DNA of 64,000 bases, from the NCBI GenBank assembly GCA_026874595.1, contig CM049319.1:14349601-14413600 (forward strand). The letters are read 5' to 3'. Under the pieces are notes generated by a model. The model was not told where the DNA came from, searched no databases, and saw only the letters and a program-made list of their open reading frames with translations. The position numbers were made by a program, and so were the translations under genes. Positions 12,601-25,229 of the stretch are shown here, piece after piece. The stretch comes from Sipunculus nudus (lineage: Eukaryota > Annelida > Sipuncula > Golfingiida > Sipunculidae). Each line of letters opens with the position of its first letter. Within the stretch, counting starts at the first letter, position 1.

Positions 12601-15396
12601 AATCTTGTTATGTATCCTTAATTGCTTGCGACAGAAGTGATTTATTACGGCCTAAAATATTATAGTCTCTGGAGAAAGACAGTTCCTATCAAATGACAAA
12701 CGCACTTAATATCAATACACAGGTTGTGGCCTCCGGCGTCATTATAAAACAACAAGATACTGTTGTCACAAAGTGTTTACCATTTCTTCTTTGCCTTGAA
12801 AATATTGGCCTACTTTAAAGAAGTCCGTTTTCCACAAGATGTTGACGTTTATATCACTTTAAAAAAAAAACAATGTGTTAAAAGATAACCCATTTGGCCT
12901 TGTCAGTCACAAGTTTCAAATGCAGGAACATTTGTAATTAATTATTGGCCTTGGTCCGTACCATGCTGCACATGATACTACATTGCAGGGCTATTGCCTA
13001 CAAAGATATAGAAAAAAGCAGGTATATGTTCCTGACCTACTCTTGTCTCTGTTGACAGAAACTAATACTTAATGAGCATCGGAAGTCAGCTGCATATTTT
13101 GCGGCTCATCTCTTTGCGAGAAACCTGTCTGTTGCACATCTGGATTCAACATGACGCGTAGCTTAACAAATGGGTATATCAAACAGACACGTTGTGGCAA
13201 CACGCAAAGAATGCATGATTGGTGCAACATGACATTCTATGCTACAGTAAGAAATAAATATATATTTAATTATGCTTTATTTTGTCAAATGTGCAAACGT
13301 CAGTGATGGCATACCAACATTACAGTACTTTTCCTTCAAATGGAATTTTCTTTACTGATTACTTTAATAATAATAAGCCAATTCCTAATTTCTCCATCAC
13401 TATCCCAGATGTTCACCCGGGCCAGCCAAGACCGGTTCACAGCACAAAGGCGGCTCTCACACTCGTTTTTTGGTCACGTGTTTACTCAGGTTGTGAAATC
13501 GTCTAAAAACGTTTGACCAACTTGAATGCAACACGTAAAATCGTACGCAAACACATCAGAACGGAGGCAGTACGGAACAACATGGGCAGAGGCGCGATGA
13601 GATGGAATATTTTCGAAATATTTCGTTTTAACGCAGGTAAACGTGACAAAAATGTAACAAAACGCATAAGAACGGAAAGAAACGTCAGGAAACGCACATA
13701 CAAAGATAGAAAAGTACGGCAAAGATACTTGCAACATGCAAGGACGCTTCCGGGCGCAGTTTAAAACTTCCGGTCATTTTGCGCCAAACATATTGTGCAC
13801 GTGATATTGGGCGAAAAGGAACGCGGACGTCCCTGAAATGGGCGACAATCGCGTGTCTTGAACATATGACCTCTGTCGCGTCTAATCGCTTGCACAACGC
13901 TAGTTTGAGCAAGGGAACAAAGTCTGCAAACCCGAGTCCCTGATTCTACAAAATAGACGGATAGTAACGTAATGCAGATCTCTGCTGTCGTCAGATTCGA
14001 ACCTTTGCATCGCCAATACACGAGCTCAATAATCACACGTGCTGACCCTCATCAATCTATGACTGACAAACCGCTATTTTTAAGCCTTGCTGAAACTGTT
14101 AAGCCATTAACTTAATAATTAAGCTAATAACATTGGAAGGAAGCGGGTTAAGACGTATTTTTTTAAGGTCTGTCTTGCTTTATTTTACAAAAAAAAATAT
14201 AAAACATATGTTGAATATTTAAGGAAATTTACCAAAACACCTTCTAGCCCCTCGAATAAGCTTCAAGAATAACGTTTGCAGTGCTGCAAAGTTTTTTTTA
14301 CCGTAAAAGCAAGTCAAAAATATGGTTTATTCTACGTTCCTTATGTAAAGTCCCAGTAACTTGCAGATCTTGCCAACAGAAAAAACGCAGAAATGTAATT
14401 TTTTTAAATTTTTTTTTAAATATGGGAAAATAGTTTAAGTTGAAACAAAGGATAAAATTGAAGGAAATATTTTTTTAAAAAGTATAATTTGAGAGCATTG
14501 TTTCGTGGATAAGAACGCATTCGTCGTGACATCGCAGATCAGTTAACATAGCTATATAACGGATCGTTTAGGTCTCCGCCCAGTAGCTCTTAGACAGGAC
14601 GACGCGGCCCAGTGTGCTACATATCCCTAATCACACTGCTGTGGAGAGTCTTGCACAGCACTGTACCAGAGCTGGGCCACCCAGCGCGTGTAACGGCTGT
14701 AACTTGAAACCTAAGACATCTGCCTATACAGGGAACACCGTGATACCTTTTAGCGTTTATACAAAGACCTTGATTGTACCAGACAAATGTTCCGATTATC
14801 TTATTCTTCAAAAAGTTATCAATTGCATATTCACGCCTAGGTACAAAGAAAATGCACAAATTAATTAACTTGTACATTAACTGAAAGCAGATGATAACGT
14901 CTTGTTAACATATGTACTTGCGATATCCGGTTTGTATTAATAACATATAGCCATGGAATGGCTGAGTGTATATTGGCATCTCTTTGAAGCCTTCCCCTGT
15001 ACGCCGGTAGGCGAATATAGGGTTTGATTTCTATATTCATATTTGAATTACAAATGTGGTTGAACCCACTCAGGAGCAAAACCATGTATTTCGTTTATTT
15101 TTCTTTCTTCCGGCTCTTTCTGTTTGCGCTAGACTTTCAAAAGCTGAACTTTAATCAGAGATTTGCATATGATACTGTTTGTTTTTTTTTTTTTTTTTTT
15201 TTTTTTCATCGACTTTATTAAAAGGCCGTGCCCTCACTAGTTGATCCCCAATTATCGCTCAAATGCGGGCCGGGATGGGGGCGGGACTTCCGCTGATTGC
15301 TTGATGATTGGTTACTAGTACATCAATCATTATTTGATGTTTATCATAACATTTATATACTAAGAAATCATATATATAAATATATGTATGTATATT

Positions 15397-15431
<35 letters not shown>

Positions 15432-16330
15432 TTGTGTGATTGTGTGTTTGCATTCATTGGAAGTTTGGAAGTTTCTCTATAAATACATGCTCCATTCTGG
15501 TTTGTTTTCCAGAGAAACACCCGAAAAATCTAGACATAGCATACTCGACAGTAGAGTTTCGTTCACGTAGTCAAACCAATTAACTTGAATAACCTGCTTT
15601 ATCAATAAACTTGGACAAACCCACGAGTACTTCGCATCTTTGCTCTTTGGAATTGAAGTGGGGCAGAGTTATTTTGTAATAATAGTCTCATTCTTCATTG
15701 ATCTCGCTAAAATTAGAATATAGCAAGTCCTACCATCGTTTCCTTTTTTCAGCTTTCCCAGTTTATTTTTCAATAACATGTCCCTTCTTAGCCATCAATT
15801 TTAGCATTTTGTGAGCAATTTATATTGTTTCAATGCTATTAAAACGGTTTCTTCCTTGTAATTTTAATTCATTATTTCCGAAACATCGGGAAAAATTGAC
15901 GGTTAGACGCCGAAAAGAATATTTCAATTTTTTTCCCTCTGTGTCATTAAAATCAATTCATAGCAAGTCATATATCACTCGGTCAATCTTATATTTTACT
16001 TAATAAGGTAAAATTGGCATTTCCTCATTTTACAATGGAAGCTTTGGTATAGTTACGGCTGTCCTTCTTTGTTTTTTTTTAAATTCTTCACAGAGATTCA
16101 GGTAAAAGTTTACAACTATGCTGGCTTTGTTAATTGCAGTAGCAACGAATGAATAAATAAGGGCGTACCACATACAACTCTACATCCCCGTTACGATGAA
16201 AAAACTGCAAACGTAAAAACTCTCACGTGACCTTGCGGCTAAATTACGCTGCCTTTTGGGGTGTCATAAAGCAGACATAATACTAAATATGTTAATTTGA
16301 TTTCCAAGCTTACACAAGGGCGTTCGCCTC
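9671..16330. other. Sulfatase intron 1, middle part: no gene recognised
   Basis: AT-rich sequence without recognisable exons. It includes CpG-rich stretches with recurring AACG/ACG words (11750-12080 and 13500-13830) that look like decayed transposon ends, a poly(T) run (15182-15206) and a (TA)n(TG)n run (about 15372-15431). A B-box-like GGTTCGAATCT on the minus strand near 13990 lacks a full tRNA fold. Confidence 0.5.
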
Positions 16331-16332
16331 CT

Positions 16333-17508
16333 AAAGCCTCGGTCACAACCCGCTTTTGTCACCGCACACCGTAGAGTACCGCACGGTTTTGGGGACCGCA
16401 GAAATACTAAAGCCTCGGTCACAACCCGCTTTTGTCACCGCACACCGTAGAGTACCGCACGGTTTTGGGGACCGCAGAAATACTTAAGCCTCGGTCACAA
16501 CACGCTGCGGCCACCGCACACTGTATATCACCGTCCGGTTTTTGAAACCGCACGAATATTAATGCGGCCGACGTGCGGGAACGGCACGGTGTCATCCTCA
16601 TTCTCACGGCCTTCGCACGGTCAAGTAAGCTAACCCTGCGGACGCCGCAAGATAACCTTACGACAGCCGCAGGTACGCCGTACATCTCTCGGGTAGGCGA
16701 GCAGGCGTTAAAAATCGCACGGGTATCCTACTATATCCGTACGTCTACTGTACGGAGCCCGTAGGTGGCTGCCTGAAGCCTCGGTCACAACCGGTATACG
16801 GTCGCCGTACGGCGAGTGTTTTGGGCTATTCCATGCGGTAGACGCACGGCAACCGTGCGTTTTTCAGTGGCCGCAGGGTCTTCGCAACGACCGTAACTGA
16901 CATTAGCGCAAGCGCTTAAGTTGATGCGGCGGCCGTGCGTCAGGCAGCCACCTACGGGCTCCGTACGGGCCCGTACAGTAGACGTACAGATGTCGTAGGA
17001 TACCCGTGCGATTTTTTAACGCCTACTCGGCTACCCGAGAGACGTATGGTGTACCTGCGGCTGTCCTAAGGGGTCTTCGCGGCTTCCGCAAGGTTAGCTT
17101 ACGGCGTCCGTAGGGTAAGCTTACTTTACCGTGCGAAGACCGTGAGAATGAGGAAGACACCTTGCCGTTCCCGCACGCGGCCGCATAAGTATTCCTATGG
17201 TTTCAAAAACTGAACGGTGATCTACGGTGCGCGGTGACCGCAGCGGGTTGTGACCGAGGGATAAGTATTCCTCGGTCTCAAAAACCGCACGGTACTATAC
17301 GGTGTGCGGTGACCGCAACGGGTTGTGACCGAGGCTTGAAGCACGGCCGCCGCATCAACTTATAAGCGCTTGCGCTAATGTCAGTTACATTCGTTGCAGA
17401 GTCCCTTCGGCCTTCAAAAAACGCACGGTTGCCATGTGTCTACCGCACGGAACAACACAAAACACTCACCGTACGGCGACCGTATCCCGGTTGAGACCGA
17501 GGCTTAAG
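16333..17508. mobile_element. CpG-rich fold-back element (nested direct and inverted repeats)
   Basis: Block A (about 76 bp, starting GCCTCGGTCACAACCCGCTT) is present three times in direct order (16336, 16412, 16488); the first two are almost identical. Then come block B (about 16563-16770) and block C (about 16773-16940). Each reappears inverted: B' at about 16945-17185, two A' copies in about 17190-17337, and C' in about 17340-17508. The layout is A A A B C B' A' A' C'. The outer ends are inverted copies (AAGCCTCGGTCACAACC against GGTTGAGACCGAGGCTT). No coding potential. CpG density is far above the surroundings. Confidence 0.85.
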
Positions 17509-17564
17509 GCGTATACGTATACGTTTCTCAATGTTTTCACTCGGCTTAAAGAGACCTACTCGCA

Positions 17565-17730
17565 TGCCAGGTATATTGAATATTCATAAAATTTAGTGAT
17601 TTCTCCCTAATATATTATGGTATCTGCCAATATTTCGCTCTAATACTGTTTGCTTACTGCTGTACAGAATCGGAAATAAGCTTGCATAGGGCGCAACCAT
17701 TGGTACAAAATATAAACATAGCGCGTATGC
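17565..17730. repeat. Second copy of the minisatellite-flank repeat
   Basis: Homologous to 3030-3170 (see that entry), including aagcttgcat and aatataaacata followed by a cgcg-rich end, but with no minisatellite attached. It lies about 60 bp from the end of the fold-back element. Confidence 0.6.
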
Positions 17731-18940
17731 GTATGGTCGCAACTCCACTAATCAAGATTTCAACAGGGGTTTCTTCTGTGTCACTTCTGTTACGTTTTAT
17801 CCTATAGTTTTGGAGTTGTCGCATAATGCTGAGGGAAATGTTAAGGCAATTATTATTAAATATATTATCTCAAATGTTTATGTACTTTTTTTAAATGACG
17901 TGACCTTCAATAGTATCCAAAATATATAAAATTACAAAATAAGCTTACGGTTCAATATCAGGATAATAGGAATTTATCTCATCTTCCTGAACAGAGAACA
18001 GTGTCTGGCTTTAAAAAAAATAATGCTAGTCTAACCTTTCGGGTATAAGGTTTGTTGTGATATTCTGACACACTGGTGTTTCTTTACTATTAAACATAAC
18101 TACTTTGTTGTTGGTAGAAATTGTCCCACAGAGATGGTTGTCGTGACAGCTGTCTGCTGCTGGCTCCTGTCACATAAGGTTGGTATTTCTTATAAAGACG
18201 GTTTACTGTTGTTGTTTAAGGTTTTCGGGTTCATCGCAGCACACTCCCGCCCTCTTGTAATGACTTGCTTTCATAAACAAGAAGCCAGATAAGTCATGAC
18301 ATCTAGATTTTGCTCAAGTAAGTGTCAGCAGTTATAGCAAAAACTGAACAGCATGGATTACAGAACAGCTTTTCTTTCTCCTTTGACTCTTTTATTTGGA
18401 CTTGAATCTTTGTCAGAGTTTTCTCCTTAAAGCCTTTAAAGCTTCAACTTCTGCGGAACGGAAGGGCACTGACAGGCACTGTCTCCTCTATATATTCCGC
18501 TTAAAGGGGTCTGTTCAGATATCTGACGTCTATTAACTAAAGATAATCTTTAAAAACTATATAAAAATAGGTCAGACCCTTATTTTGTTAATATTAACGT
18601 GTTTATAACAGGTTGGGGACCCGCTAAAATAATCCAAACACATGCAACAATCTGGTATCTGGCCACAAGTTCAGGCGATCCAGAGCATTGCAAAGGGCGT
18701 TTTGCAATTAGTGACCTTTCAGCTGGTTAATTCCACATTAGTAACAAAACACCGTATAGGTTTCATGGTGTTTCTGTTTGTCAACATTGGCGCATATACC
18801 GTGATTATGAACAGCCTGAATAGATAAACATGCTCATATATCCGTCACAGAGGGATATAAACAGAAAATATTGCTGAATAGCTGGCTTTAACTATAATAG
18901 AATAAGAGCACCGCATACAGTGCATAATACGCCCGTCGCG
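17731..18940. other. Intron sequence, nothing recognised
   Basis: AT-rich, without long open frames, tandem repeats or recognisable element ends. Confidence 0.5.
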
Positions 18941-18942
18941 TA

Positions 18943-19375
18943 TCTGGTGACCTCTGAACTCATTTAATATGCGTGAATTTTGCTAAGAAAATAATTCGGG
19001 TGAGAAATTCTATTGGTAAATATTTAAAATGAGTTTTATCAAAATCGATAAGATTTTTAGTAAGTGACCATGGTGCTATCAGTCTAGTGACCTCTGACCT
19101 AATTAAATATGGGTGAATTTTGCTGGAAATCAAACTTAGGCCAAATATTATATTGTTTATTATTTCTATTGAACTTGATCAAAAATTATCGTATTCCTCG
19201 TAGGTTATCGCGGCGACAGCACAAAGTAGTCTAGTGACCTCTAACCTTATTTAATATGCTTAGATTTTGCTCATTATCGAACTCGGGCAATATAATGTAT
19301 TGGTAAGTGGTTATGATGAGTTTCATGATAATTCATCAAAGACCCGGTTAGTTATCCCGGCGACATTAAACGATA
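18943..19375 (+). repeat. Three diverged ~145-bp tandem units
   Basis: Units start near 18943, 19081 and 19229 with ct(g/a)gtgacctct(g/a)a, then tttaatatg.gt.(g)a.tttgct. They end with a pyrimidine-rich join and a cggcgaca word in the last two. Too diverged to be recent. Confidence 0.65.
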
Positions 19376-21035
19376 AAATGCATGTAAATATATGTATTAT
19401 TAGAGTTTCATTGCTCTCCGCTGTTTCAGGATTTGACTGCTATGCTTTTGTCGCAATGCTTCGTGAATAATGAATAATAAACCAATCCCCCTCCCCCCTC
19501 CCCTCCCCCGCAATCATTTGGATTGATGTTTGGGGGGGGGGGGGTAACCAATCAAACGCGGTGTAACTTACCTCTGACCAATGATGTTCGCCATACACGC
19601 GCTGGGGCGTTGACTATACATGTTGCACTATGGTGAAATATTGGACTTTGCATGCGTTTGGTGGTCACATAAAGCCTTTTTATAGTAAAAGAATCTGTGG
19701 AAAGAACCGTCCAAGGTCCATTGGGAAAATCTGTATGTCTGACACGGATACCGCTCAACAGAATAGTCGAGTATGAAAAGTTAAAGTATGTAATATCTTT
19801 CAGTCCAATGGCTACAATTCATAACTGTTGTTTATGAAAACAACGACATGGACAAAAACCCTCAGTATACCATTTAGACTGATAAATTATTGCTGCTACT
19901 GCAAACTCCCATGCTATACTGTTAAATGCCTCACAACTTCACGTTTCAAACATCGTCATTGATCTACTTCTACAAGGTTAAAAAGTGATATGGAAGTATA
20001 TACTTAACATGAACTTCACATTTATTTCACGTTTTCCTGGGTTTTTTTTTCACAGGGCCTAGCGAATCAACAGAATTATTTCTTAATAAATCGCTTTCTA
20101 AAACTATAGTTACAATGGAATTGCGTGTTCGAGTCGGCAACTGATGCTCATTTAGGCGACAATGCCACTCCGTACCTTGTTAATTCTTTAGAAGAAGACT
20201 TCCGTTGCACTTATTTATCGAAAATGCATGAATGACATCACGTAAAGCTATGACGTTACAGACCTTCTTCATAGAATGTTCGAAAGAATATGCCATAATG
20301 TATCACTGATGATAGTTTCATGTAGAACAATTAGATTCATTCCAACAATACAAGTCAGACTTTAAATACAGGCACTGGTAAATATGAACAACGCTAAGCC
20401 AAGGCTCCCATGAAAAGTCACATAAGGTATTTGGGTTACAGCTGGGTCAAAGGTCAGCTTATTTGGCCCAAGACTGCTTCCCGTAAAAGTTACAATCAAG
20501 GGGTCCGTTATGTTGCGAGGTTTATATGACCATGTGTTTGTCGTCTGCTTAAGATCAAGGTCACGTTATGATCGAGGCTACGCGGAAGGTCTGCTTCCCG
20601 CCGGCAGGGGGTATTTCCTCCAAATGGGAAACTCTTTTAAAAAAGAGGATGAAAAGGAGAAACAGTGGTGATGGCGGGCATGGAACACTGTCACATGTCT
20701 AGATCCTGTTCTGATTGGGTCTTTTGTTACTTTTTGCTTACGTCAGATGGTCCCCATAATGCGGAAGTGAGGGGAATTAAGTCTGTAAACGATATGGACT
20801 TCGTTTCTGTATTTATTTATAGTATCCATCTGTAGGGAAAATATTCCAGAGCCGCTTACAATGTATAAATAACTACATCAGCACAGCGAAAACTCTTTGT
20901 TTTATTGTCACACATTGAATTATATACATGACATGTTTCGTGGCAAAAACTTAAACGTCAACATACGTATATGCAGATAAATTATGAGGCACAGTTTCAC
21001 GGCCCATTTGCTTCTTTCACAAGCTTAAAAGGCAA
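19376..21035. other. Intron sequence, poly(C)/poly(G) tract only
   Basis: A C-rich then G-rich tract lies at about 19486-19545. No exon or element was recognised in the rest. Confidence 0.45.
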
Positions 21036-21038
21036 ATA

Positions 21039-21830
21039 AAGCTGGGTTTATACTAGGCCACGCCGCTTATGCTAATCCGGTGCGAACCAACTTCATATTC
21101 GTGGAAATTATTTTTTTTATTCCAATTTTTACGCTTTTTACGGTTTCATACGCTTAAATATGATACAATACGTTTTATTAGGATTCCGGACAAGATCTAC
21201 CACGATCTAATGACCGATCCCTTACCATTCTATGAAGAATGGTTACGATTCTATGACTATCCGTTGCGACCTTTTACGATCATCGCAATTTGGATCTCCG
21301 ATCTCTTGCGACCTTCTACGATCATCGCAATTTGGATCTCCGATCTCTTACACTCCCTTATATTTCCTTACGTTCATGAAGTTCTATTACCTTTTGTTCT
21401 CTTATGTTAAATTTTAGGACGGCGATAAAAACACGAGTGAGACATGATCGGTAAAAAAGGAGGTAGATTGTGCATTTCATCAGTTTGTCAAGTCACTCCA
21501 CAGAGGAAACATGGATATTTTACTTCGCTATATTACGATAAGCCCGCTACGCTCCATTGCGTTCTTCCATGCTCCTCCACGTTCTTCCACACTTTAAGCA
21601 CGATCTGTTACACATTACTACGCTCTGAAACGAATTTTTAAAAATCAGCATGATCTTGGCAAAATTTTAAGCACGGTCATAAAGATATCTCACGATAATG
21701 GAGATCCCTCTCGATCAAAACGATTTTGATCTACGATCTGTCACGCTCTATAAGATAAGATGCGATATTAACGCGATTTAAAAAAAAAATAACCAAATCG
21801 TGGTATCACTGTCTATTGTAAACCCAGCTT
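21039..21830. mobile_element. 0.8-kb terminal-inverted-repeat element
   Basis: The ends are AAGCTGGGTTTATACTAG on the left and the reverse of AAGCTGGGTTTACAATAG on the right (21813-21830). The interior is rich in ACGATC/CTACGATC words, with a local direct duplication of about 42 bp (the tttggatctccgatctct phrase occurs twice in 21287-21350). No transposase frame, so it is a non-autonomous DNA element. No target duplication was made out. Confidence 0.6.
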
Positions 21831-23452
21831 TTACAGTTGCAATAATATGTATATTATCTCACGCTATAAATTCGTTTTGTCAAAATATAAAAACCTTACG
21901 GACTTATTCAATCTCTTCACAAGTCTAATACATTTATGGCTATGTCCCACTAATCGCGCCCGGTGCTGGTTTATTTCCATTTGTGTACAGGAGTAAGCAA
22001 ACGGTTTCAGAACGAAATATTATCAGAAAACATGATATTTTAGGGAGGAAACGCTACACTTCGTGTATAGTTGACATACATGGTGCGTGTGTTTAGGTCC
22101 CTTAAAATTAAAACAAGAGTCCTTCTTTCCAAAATAAATGCTAAGAGATTTATTGAATCTGTGAGTTTTATTATTTTATCCAGTAATTCAACTCCATCAT
22201 ATATTTTACTGCAAGATACTCCGGTGCATGCAATTATCATCCAGTTTGTTTAGGTTCAAAGCCTCATGAACAACACATAAAAACACATCAGCCAGAAAAT
22301 CAGGTCACTTTGACCTAATTTATTAACACTGTCCACTAGTAGCAGAATTTACACTGTATGACATGATACATTGGACTATGTTTTCAAGATATACTTAAGA
22401 GCCATTGTTCATATTAATTTTAATCTATGTACTGATTAGTTGTATATTAAAGGAGCCAGAGCCTCACTTAGATCTTTGTGGTCTCTTAAAGTTGTTCAAT
22501 CCAAAAACTAGTCGAGCATCGTGTAAAACATTGGGCGTACATTATAGGTTATCTCAAGTACACTGACACGGTACCACTCGCTGTCATGAGGTATCCTTTG
22601 ATGTTTGAATTATTATCACATCTCTAGCTGGATTTATACCTGAAGTGTACACACCTGGGACTAGAATAGTTTTGTAGTGACGTGGGCGTAGCGTCATTAG
22701 GACCGTAACGGCTTGACACCAAAGGAGGATGCCAAATATTTTATGATATATTATATAGGCGTTGCTATATTAATAATATGAACAAAAACGCAGATAAGCG
22801 AATAAATCAGCTTCGATCGAAAACGAATCCCATATATCAAATTTTAAATGTACCGGAATATGGCTTCATAAAAAACACAGACTAGTATGGTACTCAGAGG
22901 AGCGCATTCACCGCCAAGCCAAACCTATTGGACACGTTCTTCCGCTGGAGCAGGTCCGCATGGCTTCAGCCGGGTTTGTCCGGGATGTGTTTCGCAAGGG
23001 CCGAATTCATAAACTGGCCTTGGTATTAACCTGACGTAATTTCTGATAGATAGCACAGCCTTAGATATATCACGAAGTTTCTCAAATAAAATGAATTTTT
23101 TGAGGATATATAGGAAAATATAGAACATTATCCCCTCCCTGCAAAGGATACACTTTTTACCGTTTCCGAATCTTTCTGTGCCGGCGTAGCTACGGAGGAG
23201 TTGCGTGACAACGCTTTTGAGCCACTGTCAGTTATAATACAGGTATCTTCGAAATATAATTGGGTCTTCCTTGTCAAGGTCCTACCCTTCAAAAAAGTTT
23301 CGTGAATATGGGTTCCTAAGTTTTTGCGTGTATCCTGCTAACAGTATACAAACCGAAAAACAATCGGGCACGGGTAAAAACATAACCTCCATTTAGGAGG
23401 TAATAATCTCTATTTATATATACAGTAATACGGTCCACCACGAGATGTATAT
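21831..23452. other. Intron sequence, nothing recognised
   Basis: AT-rich; only short open frames without domain features. Confidence 0.45.
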
Positions 23453-23726
23453 TTAACCCTTTACTGTTTACAAGCCACTAAAGAGCACTCTAAATGGGCA
23501 ACTAGAATGCCATGATATGTATAGATTCTTTAAGGACAAAAATATTGCATATTATTTCTAAGTTTCAATGATTTTCAATAATCTTCAGCAAACCCTCTTA
23601 GTGGAAACTGTTGAAAATTTGATAAAGATACAAAGAAAGCTTGAAAAGATATGGCTGTTAGTGTAAATATAAATAGTGTCAGAATTTGTCGAAAATCTAA
23701 AATAAATTTAAACAGTAAAGGGTTAA
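23453..23726 (-). mobile_element. TTAA-flanked MITE, copy 1 of 3 (piggyBac-like)
   Basis: The element is bounded by TTAA on both sides. Its inverted ends are CCCTTTACTGTTTA. It is the reverse complement of 27099-27368 and 44884-45157, about 270 bp each and highly similar throughout. A TTAA target site and CCC-starting ends fit a piggyBac-derived miniature element (family knowledge; the assignment is inference). No coding capacity. Confidence 0.8.
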
Positions 23727-24631
23727 ACTTACTTTTAACATAGAAAGTCACTGTAAAAAGTCTATTTGAAATAAAAAAAAGAGATATTAAAAAAATAAAA
23801 TAAAAAGGAATTACAGAAATAACTCACAAACTTTGCATATGATGCAAATATATATCGTTGCAGTTTGCATGGTTCCTGCAATTTAATACTCGTGTAGTTT
23901 TATACTGCACTCAGATTCTCTGAGCGTTTCAAACATACATGCATGTACCGTGTTAACCTACAGCTTGTAGATATACAAGCTCATACATCCGTCACAGAGG
24001 CATTATAAGAACTTTTCTCAACAGGAATTACCTAGAGTTCATAAACATGTACACAGAGTGAGCCAAGGAACACATAAATTCTACAGAATAGGGAGGTGAA
24101 TAGCTGGCTTTAAAACTGCATGCGTAACAAATCAGTACACGTGCTCAGTACGCTTTTGGCACTCCAGATTATATACGAGTACATATATAAGAGGTCAATC
24201 ATAAGCGTCAATAGCCTCTGCCATTAGAGAGTCTGCGAGTATTATGAAGCCTACTAGGCCAGTATATATGAGTCGTGAGTTCACGGCCAGTATATCATTT
24301 ATGCTTTCATTCCGATTGCGTTCGTTTATTTATAGATTAACATTAACAACCTGCTCACAACAGCTTTCTCGCTTTGGACCATGGAGGCATGTTTGGACCT
24401 TTTACAGTTGCACCGAAATAATGTGATATGTTTGGTTTGATGATAACATACCGCTTTTCTCAGCTTTCGGTGTCATTCCGCGGTTTACTCATGCTAGAAT
24501 GTCTATGCTGGTTTGGTTAACCTTTCCTCTGCATGCTATTTGTTATTCGAGGTCTGACTGACTTACGCCTAAACACTCATGGGTCTTAACTACAAGAGAA
24601 TACAAGGACGTAAACATTGTTTATCGTCGTA

Positions 24632-24700
<69 letters not shown>

Positions 24701-24844
24701 TAATTACTATTAAGGATTATTATTTTTATTATATTATGTCTTAGACATGCGATATAATATTTCAGCATTTTCGCATTTTGTATGGAAATATATGTAGAGC
24801 AGTTATAAAACAAGGAATCTCAAAGAATCCCTAACAGACATCAA

Positions 24845-24898
<54 letters not shown>

Positions 24899-25020
24899 TG
24901 TTAATGTTTATCACTTGAGTGTTTTGTTTCATTGGATTACACTCGGAAATAGAGTTCGTTCTCAATCATCCAGTCCGTACATATACATATATTCTTTTAC
25001 TTAAAAAGGGAGTGACAAAA
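23727..25020. other. Intron sequence with AT and AAT microsatellites
   Basis: (AT)n at about 24631-24698 and (AAT)n at about 24845-24898. The rest has no recognisable feature until the sulfatase exon. Confidence 0.6.
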
Positions 25021-25032
25021 AATTATACTCAC

Positions 25033-25153
25033 CTAAGTCGTCTGCAACGATAAATACGATATTAGGTTTAGTTGGCGCCACCTCGTGAACTGGTGCTCCA
25101 TGAAATAACTGTCCCAGAGTGTTCACCAAAGACCAAAACGCGACAACTGACAT
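25033..25153 (-). CDS. Arylsulfatase B/I/J-like sulfatase, exon 1 (signal peptide and first metal site)
   Basis: The minus-strand frame starts with ATG (25153-25151) and gives 40 residues plus one base before a gtgagt donor (25032 downward). An in-frame TAG lies eight codons upstream of the ATG, which supports this start. The N-terminus is hydrophobic (VVAFWSLVNTLGQLF), as for a signal peptide. It is followed by KPNIVFIVADDL(G), the sulfatase N-terminal strand whose paired aspartates bind the active-site calcium. The phase matches the exon at 985-1096, so both belong to one gene with a 23.9-kb intron. A TATA box sits about 65 bp upstream of the ATG. Family role: hydrolysis of sulfate esters on glycosaminoglycans or glycoconjugates in the lysosome or outside the cell. 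Subfamily is uncertain. Confidence 0.9.
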
Positions 25154-25216
25154 GCCGGCCTCCACGTGGCTCAACTAAAATACTAGCACTGTGTCAAGCA
25201 TTGGATCTCCCCAAGC

Positions 25217-25224
25217 TTTATATA
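25217..25224 (-). promoter_or_regulatory. TATA box of the sulfatase gene
   Basis: On the minus strand this reads TATATAAA in a gc-rich 3' context (agcttgggg). It lies 64-71 bp upstream of the ATG, so initiation about 30 bp downstream would give a 5' UTR of roughly 35 nt. Confidence 0.5.
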
Positions 25225-25229
25225 GGAAA

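Noticed and set aside
13985-14060. Minus-strand GGTTCGAATCT with an upstream A-box-like word, as a tRNA or SINE head
   Set aside because: Only about 12 nt separate the boxes and no acceptor or anticodon stems form. At most it is a decayed tRNA-derived repeat.
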